The translations under genes were made by a program, and so were the position numbers. From the NCBI RefSeq assembly GCF_020554865.1, contig NZ_JAJCIC010000013.1, positions 46,779 through 110,778 of the forward strand: a stretch of 64,000 bases of DNA, written 5' to 3'. The notes beneath the pieces were generated by a model. That model was not told the DNA's origin. It saw only the letters and a list, made by a program, of their open reading frames with translations, and searched no databases. Of this stretch, positions 35,276 through 44,120 are shown in pieces. Within the stretch, counting starts at the first letter, position 1. Each line of letters opens with the position of its first letter. This DNA comes from Lacrimispora sp. 210928-DFI.3.58. GTDB taxonomy: Bacteria; Bacillota; Clostridia; Lachnospirales; Lachnospiraceae.

Positions 35276-37102
35276 TTATTCCACTGTCACAGATTTCGCC
35301 AGATTTCTCGGCTGGTCCACATCCAGGTTCTTTCCAACGGATGCATAATACGCGATCAGCTGGAGGATCACTGCGATGGGGAATACAGTAAAGCCGTTTT
35401 CCAGCTTCGGGATGCGGATCTGAACGTCTGCAATATCTTCCTCCACCACGGCGCCCTCCTTTGCAAGAAGGATCACGTAAGCGCCTCTTGCCTTCACCTC
35501 CCGCACGTTGGAGATGGTCTTGGAGAAAATGTGGTCCTGGGTGGCGATAGCGATCACCGGGACCTTTTCTGAGATCAGGGCAATGGTGCCGTGCTTTAAT
35601 TCACCTGCTGCGTAGGCCTCTGCATGGATGTAGGAGATCTCCTTCAGTTTCAGCGCTCCCTCCAGGGAGAAAGCATAGTCCAGACCACGGCCAATAAAGA
35701 ACGCGTCCGGAGCATTTACCAGATGGCTTACAATGGCTTTGATGCGGTCCTTTTCGGCAAGCATAGCCTCCATAGCCGGGATGGCATCCAGAAGCTCCTT
35801 TAAGAAACCGGCTGCCTGGGCCTCGGTGTATTTTCCGCGCACAAGGGCCATGCGGCAGCAGAGCATGTAGAGAGCCGCCAGCTGTACAGAATAGGCCTTT
35901 GTGCTGGCAACAGCGATCTCCGGGCCTGCATGGGTGTAGAGTACAAAATCGCTCTCCCTTGCAATAGTGGAGCCCTTTACATTGACGATAGAGAGCACAG
36001 GCGCTCCCAGGGACTGGGCCAGACGCAGGGCTGCCAGGGTGTCAATGGTCTCACCGGATTGGGATATCACGACCGCCAGGGTTTTCTCATCGATCAGCGG
36101 CGTCTCATAGCGGAATTCCGATGCAATGGACACGGTCACAGGAATGCGCAGCAGAGGCTCCATGAGGGCTCTTGCAACCATTCCGGCGTGCATGGCAGTG
36201 CCGCAGGCAATAATGTGTATGCGGCTGCAGGCGGTAAAAATGTCATCGGAAATGCCGTCATCCGTAAAGTCGGGAAGGCCCTTGCTCATTCTGGGAAGAA
36301 TGGTATTTTTCAGCGCCTCAGGCTGCTCATGAATCTCCTTTAACATGAAATGAGGGTAGCCGTTTTTCATGGCGGCATCCATATTCCAGTTAACTTCCAT
36401 CATTTCCGGCTCTGTCCTGTTCCCCTCCATGTCGTATACGCGGACCTTGTATGGAGTGAGACGGACAATGCAGTTTTCCGGAACCACAAAATACTCTCTG
36501 GTGTAAGCGATAAGGGCCGTGAGGTCAGAAGCCACCATGGCGCCGGAATGGGTGTAGGCGGCGACAAGAGGGCTTACGCTGCGCACAGCGTAGATCTCCC
36601 CCGGACGGTCATCAAACATGATACAGAAGCCGTAGGAGCCCTCCAGCACCTTTACAAAATGCCGGATCGCGGTCAGGGGATCGTGGCCGTGCTGCTGATA
36701 CATCGTATTCAGCACTCCGGCAGCCACCTCACTGTCTGTCTGGGACGTAAGCTCCGCCTCCAGGCCGTATTCCTCCGTAAGGGCATGGTAGTTCTCAATG
36801 ATGCCGTTGTGTATCATGGTGACATCTCCCTGGCGGTGGGGATGGGCGTTGGCGTCTGTCACCCCTCCGTGGGTCGCCCATCTGGTATGTCCGATGCCGC
36901 AGTGGGAGACATCCTGTGTCTCCGCCACAAGGCTCCTTAAGGCAGCCACCTTTCCCACCTTTTTCATGAGCTTTATCTGGGAATTGGCATCAAAATAAGC
37001 GATGCCCGCACTGTCATAACCTCTGTATTCCAATCCGGCCAATCCGTCTAACAGCAGCTTTCTGGCCTCTAAAGGGCCTGTATAACCAATAATTCCACAC
37101 AT
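35276..37102 (-). CDS. glmS: Glutamine--fructose-6-phosphate aminotransferase (isomerizing)
   Basis: 608 residues. The N-terminal class II amidotransferase domain needs Cys as the second residue (MCGIIGYTG), which fixes the start at 37102 rather than the upstream ATG at 37111. SGETIDTLAALR and ASTKAYSVQ belong to the two SIS domains, and the end NLAKSVTVE is the family C-terminus. It makes glucosamine-6-P from fructose-6-P and glutamine for wall synthesis. Controlled by a promoter and a glmS ribozyme immediately upstream. It opposes the NagB/NagA-type catabolic block on the other strand. Confidence 0.97.
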   Translation of the reverse strand: MCGIIGYTGPLEARKLLLDGLAGLEYRGYDSAGIAYFDANSQIKLMKKVGKVAALRSLVAETQDVSHCGIGHTRWATHGGVTDANAHPHRQGDVTMIHNGIIENYHALTEEYGLEAELTSQTDSEVAAGVLNTMYQQHGHDPLTAIRHFVKVLEGSYGFCIMFDDRPGEIYAVRSVSPLVAAYTHSGAMVASDLTALIAYTREYFVVPENCIVRLTPYKVRVYDMEGNRTEPEMMEVNWNMDAAMKNGYPHFMLKEIHEQPEALKNTILPRMSKGLPDFTDDGISDDIFTACSRIHIIACGTAMHAGMVARALMEPLLRIPVTVSIASEFRYETPLIDEKTLAVVISQSGETIDTLAALRLAQSLGAPVLSIVNVKGSTIARESDFVLYTHAGPEIAVASTKAYSVQLAALYMLCCRMALVRGKYTEAQAAGFLKELLDAIPAMEAMLAEKDRIKAIVSHLVNAPDAFFIGRGLDYAFSLEGALKLKEISYIHAEAYAAGELKHGTIALISEKVPVIAIATQDHIFSKTISNVREVKARGAYVILLAKEGAVVEEDIADVQIRIPKLENGFTVFPIAVILQLIAYYASVGKNLDVDQPRNLAKSVTVE

Positions 37103-37159
37103 ATCATTCATCTGCCTTTCTTCGTTTATTCAATTTTCAATCTGCATGATTTTACGTTG

Positions 37160-37324
37160 TCCGGTTACACTGTGTTTGTTTTGCAGTTGCCCGCATATTT
37201 TACAGCGTATCACACGCCCGGACTGCATGGGAGAGCACCCGCCGAAAGTTCGATTCTCTCTCCTCCTCGTCAACCTTCTCCGGCAGCTTTCGCTGTTCAC
37301 GTCCCCGGAAAGGTGCATGGCGCT
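37160..37324 (-). ncRNA. glmS ribozyme (GlcN-6-P activated)
   Basis: On the minus strand the leader shows the ribozyme core. A / GCGCC is the cleavage site, between 37324 and 37323. GTTGACGAGGAGG, ATCGAAC and TTCGGCGGGTGCTCTCCC follow in the right order, then the P3/P4-like stems toward glmS. It self-cleaves when glucosamine-6-phosphate binds, which destabilises the glmS mRNA. The 3' boundary is approximate. It explains most of the 362-base gap between glmS and the NlpC/P60 gene. Confidence 0.95.
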
Positions 37325-37373
37325 ATAGCTTTGCTATTGATCACTGTTTCCTCCTAAAAAACAGACTGGCACT

Positions 37374-37402
37374 ATTATAGCTCACTCTAATTTATGCGTC
37401 AA
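37374..37402 (-). promoter_or_regulatory. Promoter of glmS
   Basis: On the minus strand TTGACG, a 17-base spacer and TATAAT. The predicted start (about 37367) lies some 45 bases upstream of the ribozyme cleavage site. Confidence 0.85.
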
Positions 37403-37524
37403 CCAAAATAAACGATACCAGAGCCGCTTATTTTAAAAATTCTGTAAGACATTCCATCTATATTTTAAGAATAATGTGTGGTATACTGTCCAGCGAGATA
37501 AATGATGATCAAAGGATACATAGC

Positions 37525-39174
37525 ATGTTGAAGTATTTAGACCATATAGCGGCACGTTTGAGGGGTGCGCCAAGAGTCTGCCTCTTTGCCGGAGCCGCAG
37601 GGGCAGCCTGCCTTCTCTCATTTTTGGCAGGGCGCCTCAGCAGTTCCACCGAGACACAGGCCGTGGTGACGGAGGCTGTGGAGATGGAAGAGGAGAGCCA
37701 GACTGATCCCCATACGGTTCCACTGGCAACGCCCTCCTATCTGCCAAAGCCCTATGCGACCGAATCCCAGGCAGACTACCAGGATGCGCCTATCGCGAAG
37801 CCGGATGTGCTGGTTCTGGCATATTTGTACGGCGAGGAAGGAGGCAGCATGGAATCCCTAAGCCCCTCCGGCAGCATGGCCGGACAGCTGTACCAGGAGC
37901 TTGCGTCCATGGATTCCCAGTGGCTTTCCGGCATTTACGACCTTTATAATTATACGCCCCTTCAGGCAGCCAATATCCTTGGATTGACAGAGGAGGCAGT
38001 GTCCTCCGAAGCCGGCTTCCTCCAGGAGTTCACCAATATGAATGTGCAGTTTGCAAACGGGGCAGGGGCCTCCATTGATGGCCAGTCCAATGCCAGGACC
38101 ATCGTGTCCATGTGCAATGTTCTGCACTACTACGGGCTTCTGAGTACCATGGAGGAAATGGAGGCTTACGCAAAGGAACTGTGGAATGCCTCCCATCATT
38201 ACAGCGTAGAGCTGGGGCAGGTGTATTTTTGTGACGGAGACTGTGTGGAGGCGGAAGGACTGGCAGAGGAGGCGGAAGCTGCAGAGGAAGCCGCTCCTGA
38301 TCCGGAGAACGTTCCAGCCACAGAGGAGACTGCCTCTGTTCCAGAGGAAGCTGCGCCAGCAGGGGAATCGGAATCCAATGGACAGGCAGCATCACCATCA
38401 GAAAATTCTGATCTTGGGCATCTGGCAGCAACCCCATCGGCAGCCATTTTAAGCTGTCCGGGACACATCGATCTTACCATACATATCACCATCCGAAATA
38501 CGGAAGAGGCAGGAGGCCTCTTTGATCAGGATATTCTGCCGGCCGGCGCAATGGATTCTCAGAGCTCCCTGTGGCCTGGCTGGAACCAGGAGACCCTCTC
38601 CTATGTGGACACGCTTTTAAGCCAGGACTGGTATGAGATGTACGGGATCAATGCTGCTGACCTCCTTGCCATCTGCCCTCTGACAGGAGATGAGATTGAA
38701 TTTTTCATGAAGCTTGTGCCAATGGATGCAAGTCAGGTGCGGCGGGATATGGTGCGGTATGCCCTGGCATCTGTGGGGAAGATCCCCTACTATTGTGGAG
38801 GCAAGCCCAGCCGTCCGGGCTACACAGGGAACCACTTCGGCTCCGTGGTACAGCCGGATAGGGAAGGCCGCTTCTTAAAGGGACTGGACTGCTCCGGCTG
38901 GATCAACTGGGTATATTGGTCCGTAACAGGTCAGAGCCTGGGTGCCCAGAGCACGGCGACCCTGGTGTCCTCCGGACAGGCCATATCAAAGGATGAGCTG
39001 CTTCCGGGAGACATCTGCATCCGTCTGGGAGAGGAGCCACATGTAGTCATGTATCTAGGCTGGTCTCCTGACGGAAGAATGGTATGCATCCAGGAAACCA
39101 GCGGATCCACCGATAATGTGGAGGTTGCCCTGGTAGCACCGGACTGGGCAAGCTACCGGAGATTGACCGATTAA
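37525..39174 (+). CDS. NlpC/P60-family cell-wall hydrolase, membrane-anchored
   Basis: 549 residues. An N-terminal hydrophobic segment (about residues 15-35) is a signal/anchor. A long extracytoplasmic region has an acidic Glu/Ala/Pro stretch, and the C-terminal NlpC/P60 domain has LDCSGWINWVYW (catalytic Cys) and EEPHVVMYLG (His). Expected to cleave peptidoglycan stem peptides. The in-frame start at 37474 is less likely; AAAGGA precedes the chosen ATG by eight bases. A TGGTATACT extended -10 lies at about 37481-37489. Confidence 0.85.
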   Translation: MLKYLDHIAARLRGAPRVCLFAGAAGAACLLSFLAGRLSSSTETQAVVTEAVEMEEESQTDPHTVPLATPSYLPKPYATESQADYQDAPIAKPDVLVLAYLYGEEGGSMESLSPSGSMAGQLYQELASMDSQWLSGIYDLYNYTPLQAANILGLTEEAVSSEAGFLQEFTNMNVQFANGAGASIDGQSNARTIVSMCNVLHYYGLLSTMEEMEAYAKELWNASHHYSVELGQVYFCDGDCVEAEGLAEEAEAAEEAAPDPENVPATEETASVPEEAAPAGESESNGQAASPSENSDLGHLAATPSAAILSCPGHIDLTIHITIRNTEEAGGLFDQDILPAGAMDSQSSLWPGWNQETLSYVDTLLSQDWYEMYGINAADLLAICPLTGDEIEFFMKLVPMDASQVRRDMVRYALASVGKIPYYCGGKPSRPGYTGNHFGSVVQPDREGRFLKGLDCSGWINWVYWSVTGQSLGAQSTATLVSSGQAISKDELLPGDICIRLGEEPHVVMYLGWSPDGRMVCIQETSGSTDNVEVALVAPDWASYRRLTD

Positions 39175-39250
39175 GAGAATGTGCTGCTGCACAGAATCAG
39201 GTACAAAGAACTTCCACGAGTACATGCGATACAAAGAGAGGAATATTGAT

Positions 39251-40936
39251 ATGAATGAGAATAGAGATGAAAGGGACGATGAGCTTCAAAGGCTGAGAGC
39301 CAGGCAGCGGAATGGTTCAGCCGCAGGCACTGCAGGCAGGAATACGGCAGGCCGCCGCAGGACTCCTGTGTCCCATCAAAGACCGGCTTCCTCCAGAAAT
39401 CATGATGAGCTGGATGACGCTTATTATTATGAGGAGGAGTATGGCTACACGTCTTCCTCCGCTTCCTCCCGCGGAGGATCTAAAACAAGGACTCAGGCAG
39501 GAGGCAGAGCCAGAAGTCATTCACAGGCGATTCCTTCTTCCCAGGAGACTTATACCAGACAGAAGGGCCGCCGGACAGGCAAAAAGGGGAAAAAGCGGAA
39601 GCTCGGCTTCCTGCTCCTTTTGCTTCTGGCAGCTATCCTGGCTTATGGAGCATGGCTGTTCCTTCACCGCCCTACAGGCTATTGGAATGTGGCTGTATTT
39701 GGCGTGGACAGCCGGGACGGCAACACGGACAGGGCGTTGGCAGACGTGCAGATGATATGCAGCATAGACCGGGCCACAGGGGAGATCAAGCTGGTGAGTG
39801 TTTACCGGGATACCTATCTGAAGATCAACTCAGATGGAAACTACCACAAGATCAATGAGGCTTACTTTAAGGGAGGCCATAAGCAGGCCGTAGATGCCCT
39901 GGAGGAAAACCTGGATATCAAGATTGATGATTATGCCACCTTTAACTGGAAGACAGTGGCCGATGCCATCAATGTCCTCGGAGGCATTGACCTGGATATC
40001 AGCCAGTCTGAGTTTGCCTATATCAACAGCTTTATCACAGAGACCGTAGAGTCCACCGGGATCGCCTCTGTCCATCTGACCCAGCCGGGTCCCAACCATC
40101 TGGACGGTGTCCAGGCAGTGGCTTACAGCCGCCTCCGCCTGATGGATACGGATTTCCAGCGCACGGAGCGCCAGAGGAAGGTTGTGACGCTTGCTCTTGA
40201 AAAGGCCAAGCAGGCAGATACCTCTACGCTGATCGCTCTTGCAAAACTGGTGGTATCCCAGATCTCTACCAGTGTGGGCGCAGATGATCTGCTTCCCATG
40301 GCAAAGGATGTGAGCAGATATCATATTGGAGAGACAGCCGGTTTCCCGTTCTCACGGCAGACAGCCAGAGTTGGGAAAATGGATTGTGTGATCCCCACTA
40401 CATTGGAGAGCAATGTCATCCTTCTCCATCAATTCCTCTACGGAGAGGATACGGTCTACCAGCCATCCTCTGCAGTAAAGAAGATCAGCAGCCACATATC
40501 AGAAGAGACCGGACTGTATGAAGAAGGAAAACCGGCACCTGCCAGCAGTGGCACAAGCGGATCCTCCGGCGGATCTGGTGCAGCCGCTCCGGCTCCGGCG
40601 CCTCAGGAGGCGGCTCCCCAGCCGGCTCCCGCTGAGACAGTACCGGAGAGCGCGGAGGAGAGCACAGAGGAATCCTTAGAGGAATCCACAGAGCAGGCTG
40701 CAATAGAGGAGCCTGAAGAGAAAAACGGGGATGGCGCGGAGGGCGGTCCCGGCGAAACCCAGGAGCAGGAGACAGAAGGCAGCGAAAAGCCGGGAGAACA
40801 CGCAGGAAGCACAGAAGGACCCGGCAGTTCAGAGGGACCCGGAGCCGCCGGAGAGACTAAGCCGCAAAACAGCGGTTTTGAGCATCCAACACCATTGCCC
40901 TCTCCTGAGGAGCAGGCTGGTCCGGGCGTTTCCTGA
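39251..40936 (+). CDS. LytR-CpsA-Psr (LCP) family protein
   Basis: 561 residues: a basic/Arg-rich cytoplasmic N-terminus (about 115 residues), one membrane segment (LLLLLAAILAYGAWLFL) and an LCP domain. The LCP domain has VAVFGVDSRDG, SVYRDTYLKI, YHKINEAYFKGG and the Arg-rich AVAYSRLRLMDTDFQRTERQ. LCP enzymes attach glycopolymers to peptidoglycan. The C-terminal roughly 130 residues are a low-complexity Pro/Glu/Ser/Gly tail likely spanning the wall. The start chosen has GAGAGG upstream; the 39179 frame start is weaker. Confidence 0.9.
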   Translation: MNENRDERDDELQRLRARQRNGSAAGTAGRNTAGRRRTPVSHQRPASSRNHDELDDAYYYEEEYGYTSSSASSRGGSKTRTQAGGRARSHSQAIPSSQETYTRQKGRRTGKKGKKRKLGFLLLLLLAAILAYGAWLFLHRPTGYWNVAVFGVDSRDGNTDRALADVQMICSIDRATGEIKLVSVYRDTYLKINSDGNYHKINEAYFKGGHKQAVDALEENLDIKIDDYATFNWKTVADAINVLGGIDLDISQSEFAYINSFITETVESTGIASVHLTQPGPNHLDGVQAVAYSRLRLMDTDFQRTERQRKVVTLALEKAKQADTSTLIALAKLVVSQISTSVGADDLLPMAKDVSRYHIGETAGFPFSRQTARVGKMDCVIPTTLESNVILLHQFLYGEDTVYQPSSAVKKISSHISEETGLYEEGKPAPASSGTSGSSGGSGAAAPAPAPQEAAPQPAPAETVPESAEESTEESLEESTEQAAIEEPEEKNGDGAEGGPGETQEQETEGSEKPGEHAGSTEGPGSSEGPGAAGETKPQNSGFEHPTPLPSPEEQAGPGVS

Positions 40937-40950
40937 CAATAGAAAGAACA

Positions 40951-40992
40951 ACAGGCTGGCTGCCCCTATTTGAGAGGAGCAGGCCAGCCTGT
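40951..40992. terminator. Bidirectional terminator between the LCP and TtcA-like genes
   Basis: ACAGGCTGGC...CCCCT pairs with AGGAGC...GCCAGCCTGT across a short AT loop. It overlaps the last codons of the TtcA-like gene and serves both convergent genes; the minus-strand side ends in TTGTTCTTTCT. Confidence 0.75.
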
Positions 40993-41691
40993 AATATTTC
41001 CGGTGGTGACCGCATGAAAGAGGCAGTCCTTTAAATGAGGATTGTCCTTCTGCAATTCACGTATCAGATCCTTGATATACTGACGTTTGGTGTTACCGTC
41101 CATGGGGCAGGGATTCTTGCATACGGGAAGGCTGTATTTGTTCTGAAAGCCGATCACATCTGCCTCCGTCACAAAAAGCAGGGGACGTATCACAGACAGG
41201 TCCATACGGTCCAGATAAGTATAGGGGGAGAAGGCATAAAAACGCCCCTCGTAAAACAGGGACATGAGCGCTGTCTCGATCACGTCATCCCTGTGATGGG
41301 CATAGGCAATCTTATTGCAGCCCAGCTCCTTTGCCTTTTCATTTAAGGCACCCTTGCGCATTTTTGCACAGAGAGAGCATGGATTGGACTCCTTTCGGAT
41401 GTCGAACAGGACCTTGCCGATCTCTGTTGGTATAATGGCGTAGGGGATATCAAATCCCCGGCAGATATCCTTTATGGGCTCCAGATCCATGTTTCCCAGT
41501 CCTAAGTCTACTGTGATGGCACACAGGTCATATTTTTTCGGATAAAACCTCCTCAGATGGGAAAGAGCATACAGGAGCGCCAGGCTGTCCTTTCCGCCGG
41601 ATACCCCAACGGCAATCACGTCCCCGTCCTCTATCATCTGATATGTATCAAGTGCCTGGCGTGTCAGGCTTAAAAGACGCTGTAATTTCAT
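40966..41691 (-). CDS. TtcA-like tRNA thiolation ATPase (PP-loop)
   Basis: 241 residues of the TtcA/TtuA group: the PP-loop SGGKDSLALLYAL and two cysteine pairs (PCSLCAKMRKG and a PCPMDG element) typical of iron-sulfur-dependent tRNA 2-thiolation enzymes. GALNEKAKELGCNKIAYAHH is the conserved middle block. Likely thiolates a cytidine or uridine in tRNA. Own promoter at 41728-41756; convergent with the LCP gene. Confidence 0.88.
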   Translation of the reverse strand: MKLQRLLSLTRQALDTYQMIEDGDVIAVGVSGGKDSLALLYALSHLRRFYPKKYDLCAITVDLGLGNMDLEPIKDICRGFDIPYAIIPTEIGKVLFDIRKESNPCSLCAKMRKGALNEKAKELGCNKIAYAHHRDDVIETALMSLFYEGRFYAFSPYTYLDRMDLSVIRPLLFVTEADVIGFQNKYSLPVCKNPCPMDGNTKRQYIKDLIRELQKDNPHLKDCLFHAVTTGNITGWPAPLK

Positions 41692-41727
41692 AATGTACGG
41701 ATTCCTTTCCAGAAGCTGTATCTTAAC

Positions 41728-41756
41728 ACTGTACTAGCTATTGGATGGATTGTCAA
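41728..41756 (-). promoter_or_regulatory. Promoter of the TtcA-like gene
   Basis: On the minus strand TTGACA, 17 bases, TACAGT, ending 37 bases before the start codon. Confidence 0.75.
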
Positions 41757-41765
41757 GGGATGCGG

Positions 41766-41794
41766 TTGTAAAGAAAATTTTTATATGATAAAAT
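41766..41794 (+). promoter_or_regulatory. Promoter of the HPr-like gene
   Basis: TTGTAA, 17 bases, TAAAAT, divergent from the TtcA-like promoter and 62 bases upstream of the HPr-like ATG. Confidence 0.6.
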
Positions 41795-41856
41795 AGTACC
41801 AGTTCAGACGGGGTATCTTCTTGCCCGGCTAGAAAACACACAAAGGATGAAGAATT

Positions 41857-42114
41857 ATGATAAGCTACCGTTATGTAATTTCCAATAAGAACGGGCTTCA
41901 CGCTGTTAATGCTATGAGCATCAGCCGTGCTGCCTCAGAGTACAAAAGCACCTTTACATTATCCGGTGAACACGGGAAGGCAGACTGTAAAAATGTACTT
42001 GCCCTTATGAGCCTCGGCGCACGCCAGGGGGAGCCCCTTGTTCTGGAAGTAGAGGGGCCGGATGAGGGCCAGGCGGCCGGATTTTTAAACGGCCTTCTGC
42101 GGACAATATTGTAA
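41857..42114 (+). CDS. HPr-like phosphocarrier without the regulatory serine
   Basis: 85 residues, colinear with HPr without gaps through the key sites. His15, the PEP-dependent phosphorylation site, is present in NGLHAVNA, but Arg17 is Val. The residue aligning with Ser46, the HPr-kinase target, is Asn46 (in KNVLALMSLG). It could pass phosphate but cannot be serine-phosphorylated to act as a CcpA cofactor. No PTS components are adjacent. AAGGATG precedes the start. Confidence 0.85.
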   Translation: MISYRYVISNKNGLHAVNAMSISRAASEYKSTFTLSGEHGKADCKNVLALMSLGARQGEPLVLEVEGPDEGQAAGFLNGLLRTIL

Positions 42115-42173
42115 TATTTTTCAAATGCAGGATATGACCGGATCTTACCCTCAGTGGATGAAAGGACATTTAT

Positions 42174-42932
42174 ATGAAAGGAATGTTTGAGAATCTCACA
42201 GCAGAGGTGTGCTGCGGCAGTTATTATGATGCGCTGCAGGCAGAAGCAGGAGGGGCAGGGCGCATTGAGCTTAACAGCGGTCTTCTCTTGGGCGGTCTGA
42301 CACCATCCATGTCGGCCCTCCGGCTGATCAAGGAAACCTGCAGGCTGAAGGTGATCGCTATGGCACGGCCCAGAGGCGGCGGATTCTGTTACAGCCCGGA
42401 GGATTTCCAGGTTATGAGGGCAGACTGCATCCGGCTTATCCAGAACGGAGCCGACGGCATTGCCTTTGGGTGCCTGAAGGAAGGGAACTTTATTGACATG
42501 GAGCACTGCCGTGAGCTGGTGGAGCTGATCCATGGCGCAGGGAAGGAAGCGGTATTCCACAGAGCCTTTGACTGCACAGAGAATGCCTTTTCTTCCATGG
42601 AGCAGCTGATCTCTCTGGGGATCGACCGTGTGCTGACAAGCGGCCAGAAGGCTTCTGCGCTTTTCGGGACAGCCCTCATAAAGGAGCTGCAGAACAGATA
42701 CGGAGGAGATATTGAGATCCTGGCCGGCAGCGGTGTGAATGCCTCCAATGCCCGCCGTCTCATAGAGGAGACAGGCATTTCCCAGGTGCACAGCTCCTGC
42801 CGGGGCTGGAAAAGAGATGCTACCGCAGGCGGGAGAGAGGTTTCCTTCTGTATGTCCCCTTCTCCCTATGAGGATTGTTATGATGTTGTAGATGCGGATA
42901 AGGTACGGATGCTGGTCAAAAGCCTGGAGTAG
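42174..42932 (+). CDS. cutC: Copper homeostasis protein CutC family
   Basis: 252 residues, TIM-barrel CutC family: AEVCCGSYYDALQAEAGGAG, RIELNSGLLLGGLTPS, MARPRGGGF and VLTSGQKASAL are hallmark blocks. The biochemical role is unproven despite the name; cytosolic. The start ATG follows GGACATTTAT and is likely co-transcribed with the HPr-like gene. Confidence 0.9.
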   Translation: MKGMFENLTAEVCCGSYYDALQAEAGGAGRIELNSGLLLGGLTPSMSALRLIKETCRLKVIAMARPRGGGFCYSPEDFQVMRADCIRLIQNGADGIAFGCLKEGNFIDMEHCRELVELIHGAGKEAVFHRAFDCTENAFSSMEQLISLGIDRVLTSGQKASALFGTALIKELQNRYGGDIEILAGSGVNASNARRLIEETGISQVHSSCRGWKRDATAGGREVSFCMSPSPYEDCYDVVDADKVRMLVKSLE

Positions 42933-42970
42933 AACAGGATTTAAACAGGACTCATATGGAGGATAAGAAC

Positions 42971-44011
42971 ATGGCAGGAGTGTTTCGATGGAAGCCCCTT
43001 CTTCTGGCCTCGCTGGCGGCAGTTTCCATCTCCGCCTGCAAGGAGGTTTTGCCGGAGGAAACGGGAAGAGAGACTTCCAGAAGCGTACGGGAGACAGCGG
43101 CAGAGGCTTCGCCTCTCCCCTTTTCGGATGGCCCTATGACAAAGGAGGAGCTGGCTGAGCTGGAGAAGTATTTAAACCGTGGGGACAACTACGGATTCCT
43201 TCTATCGGATTATGATGGGCCCCAGGAGATCGATCTGGAGGAGGTATTTTACAACGGCGCCGGCATTTCCCGTGAAGGGCTGTCAGAGGAGGAGACAGGC
43301 GCTTACCTTGCGGCTGCAGGGCAAAGCGAGTTTATGACAGATCTTGTATGCCTCTCCACAGGCGATTTGGATGCCTTTTTGCAGAAAAAGACAGGCTGTT
43401 CCCTGGGCAGTATGCGCAGAGGACTTTCGTGGCTGTATCTGCCGGAATATGACAGCTATTATACCGAGCACGGAGATACCAACAGACGCGGTATCCGCTG
43501 TATAAAGGGAGAATTTTCCGGAGATGAATGCCGCGTATGGTGCCTTTCCGATCAGTACAGCCAGTACAACATGGAAAGTATCCTCACACTGAAGCGGACA
43601 GTGGAAGGGGTTCTCTTTCAGTCCAATCAGATCATATGGGACCAATGGAGCTTTTATAAGGAAAATGCCAGCCAGCCCTCAGCGGAGACCCTCCATTTTC
43701 TTGTCCGGGAATACCGCAGGGAGCAGGGGATGGGAGAGGAATCCCTTGATGAGCCTGTTTTCGACTCTGAAAACCGGTATTATACGGAGGAGGAGCTTGA
43801 AGATCTCAGCTATTATCCGGGACTTTTCGCCATTTTCAGGAATGAGCTCTATGCACGCCATGGCTATCTCTTTGAATCCCAGTCCTGGAACGAGTTCTTC
43901 TCTGCCTATAGCTGGTATGATGGGCGGATCCCGTCAAATGCCTTTGATGTTTCCTGTATGAATGAGTATGAGAGGGAAAATCTCAGGCTTGCAGTGGAGC
44001 TGAGAAAATAA
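42971..44011 (+). CDS. YARHG-domain lipoprotein
   Basis: 346 residues. A signal peptide with an SISAC-type lipobox (Cys about residue 23) is followed by a region of unknown fold. The C-terminal YARHG domain spans NELYARHGYLFESQSWNEFF to YDGRIPS, as found in extracellular proteins of Clostridia. The upstream ATG at 42956 is rejected because its codons contain the GGAGG that serves the chosen ATG eight bases downstream. The stop codon is the first part of a 27-base palindrome. Function unknown. Confidence 0.75.
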   Translation: MAGVFRWKPLLLASLAAVSISACKEVLPEETGRETSRSVRETAAEASPLPFSDGPMTKEELAELEKYLNRGDNYGFLLSDYDGPQEIDLEEVFYNGAGISREGLSEEETGAYLAAAGQSEFMTDLVCLSTGDLDAFLQKKTGCSLGSMRRGLSWLYLPEYDSYYTEHGDTNRRGIRCIKGEFSGDECRVWCLSDQYSQYNMESILTLKRTVEGVLFQSNQIIWDQWSFYKENASQPSAETLHFLVREYRREQGMGEESLDEPVFDSENRYYTEEELEDLSYYPGLFAIFRNELYARHGYLFESQSWNEFFSAYSWYDGRIPSNAFDVSCMNEYERENLRLAVELRK

Positions 44012-44037
44012 GTTTACATAAAATATTTATGTAAACT
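44011..44037. other. Perfect palindrome resembling a Xer/dif recombination site
   Basis: AGTTTACATAA, a 5-base AATAT centre and TTATGTAAACT. The right arm equals the XerD half-site of Bacillus-type dif (TTATGTAAACT) and the left arm is its exact complement. Classical dif has a 6-base spacer and non-identical arms, so this may instead be an operator or a chance palindrome. It starts on the last base of the YARHG gene. Confidence 0.4.
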
Positions 44038-44120
44038 ATATGTAAGAAATACGGGAAAGCCGGCATTTTCATAACCAGAAACTAAATGACCAGAATCACT
44101 ACCAGAAAGGATGACCGCAA

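Noticed and set aside
41898..42791. 297-codon minus-strand frame across the HPr-like and cutC genes
   Set aside because: Spans two real genes on the opposite strand, low-complexity translation, no start signal.
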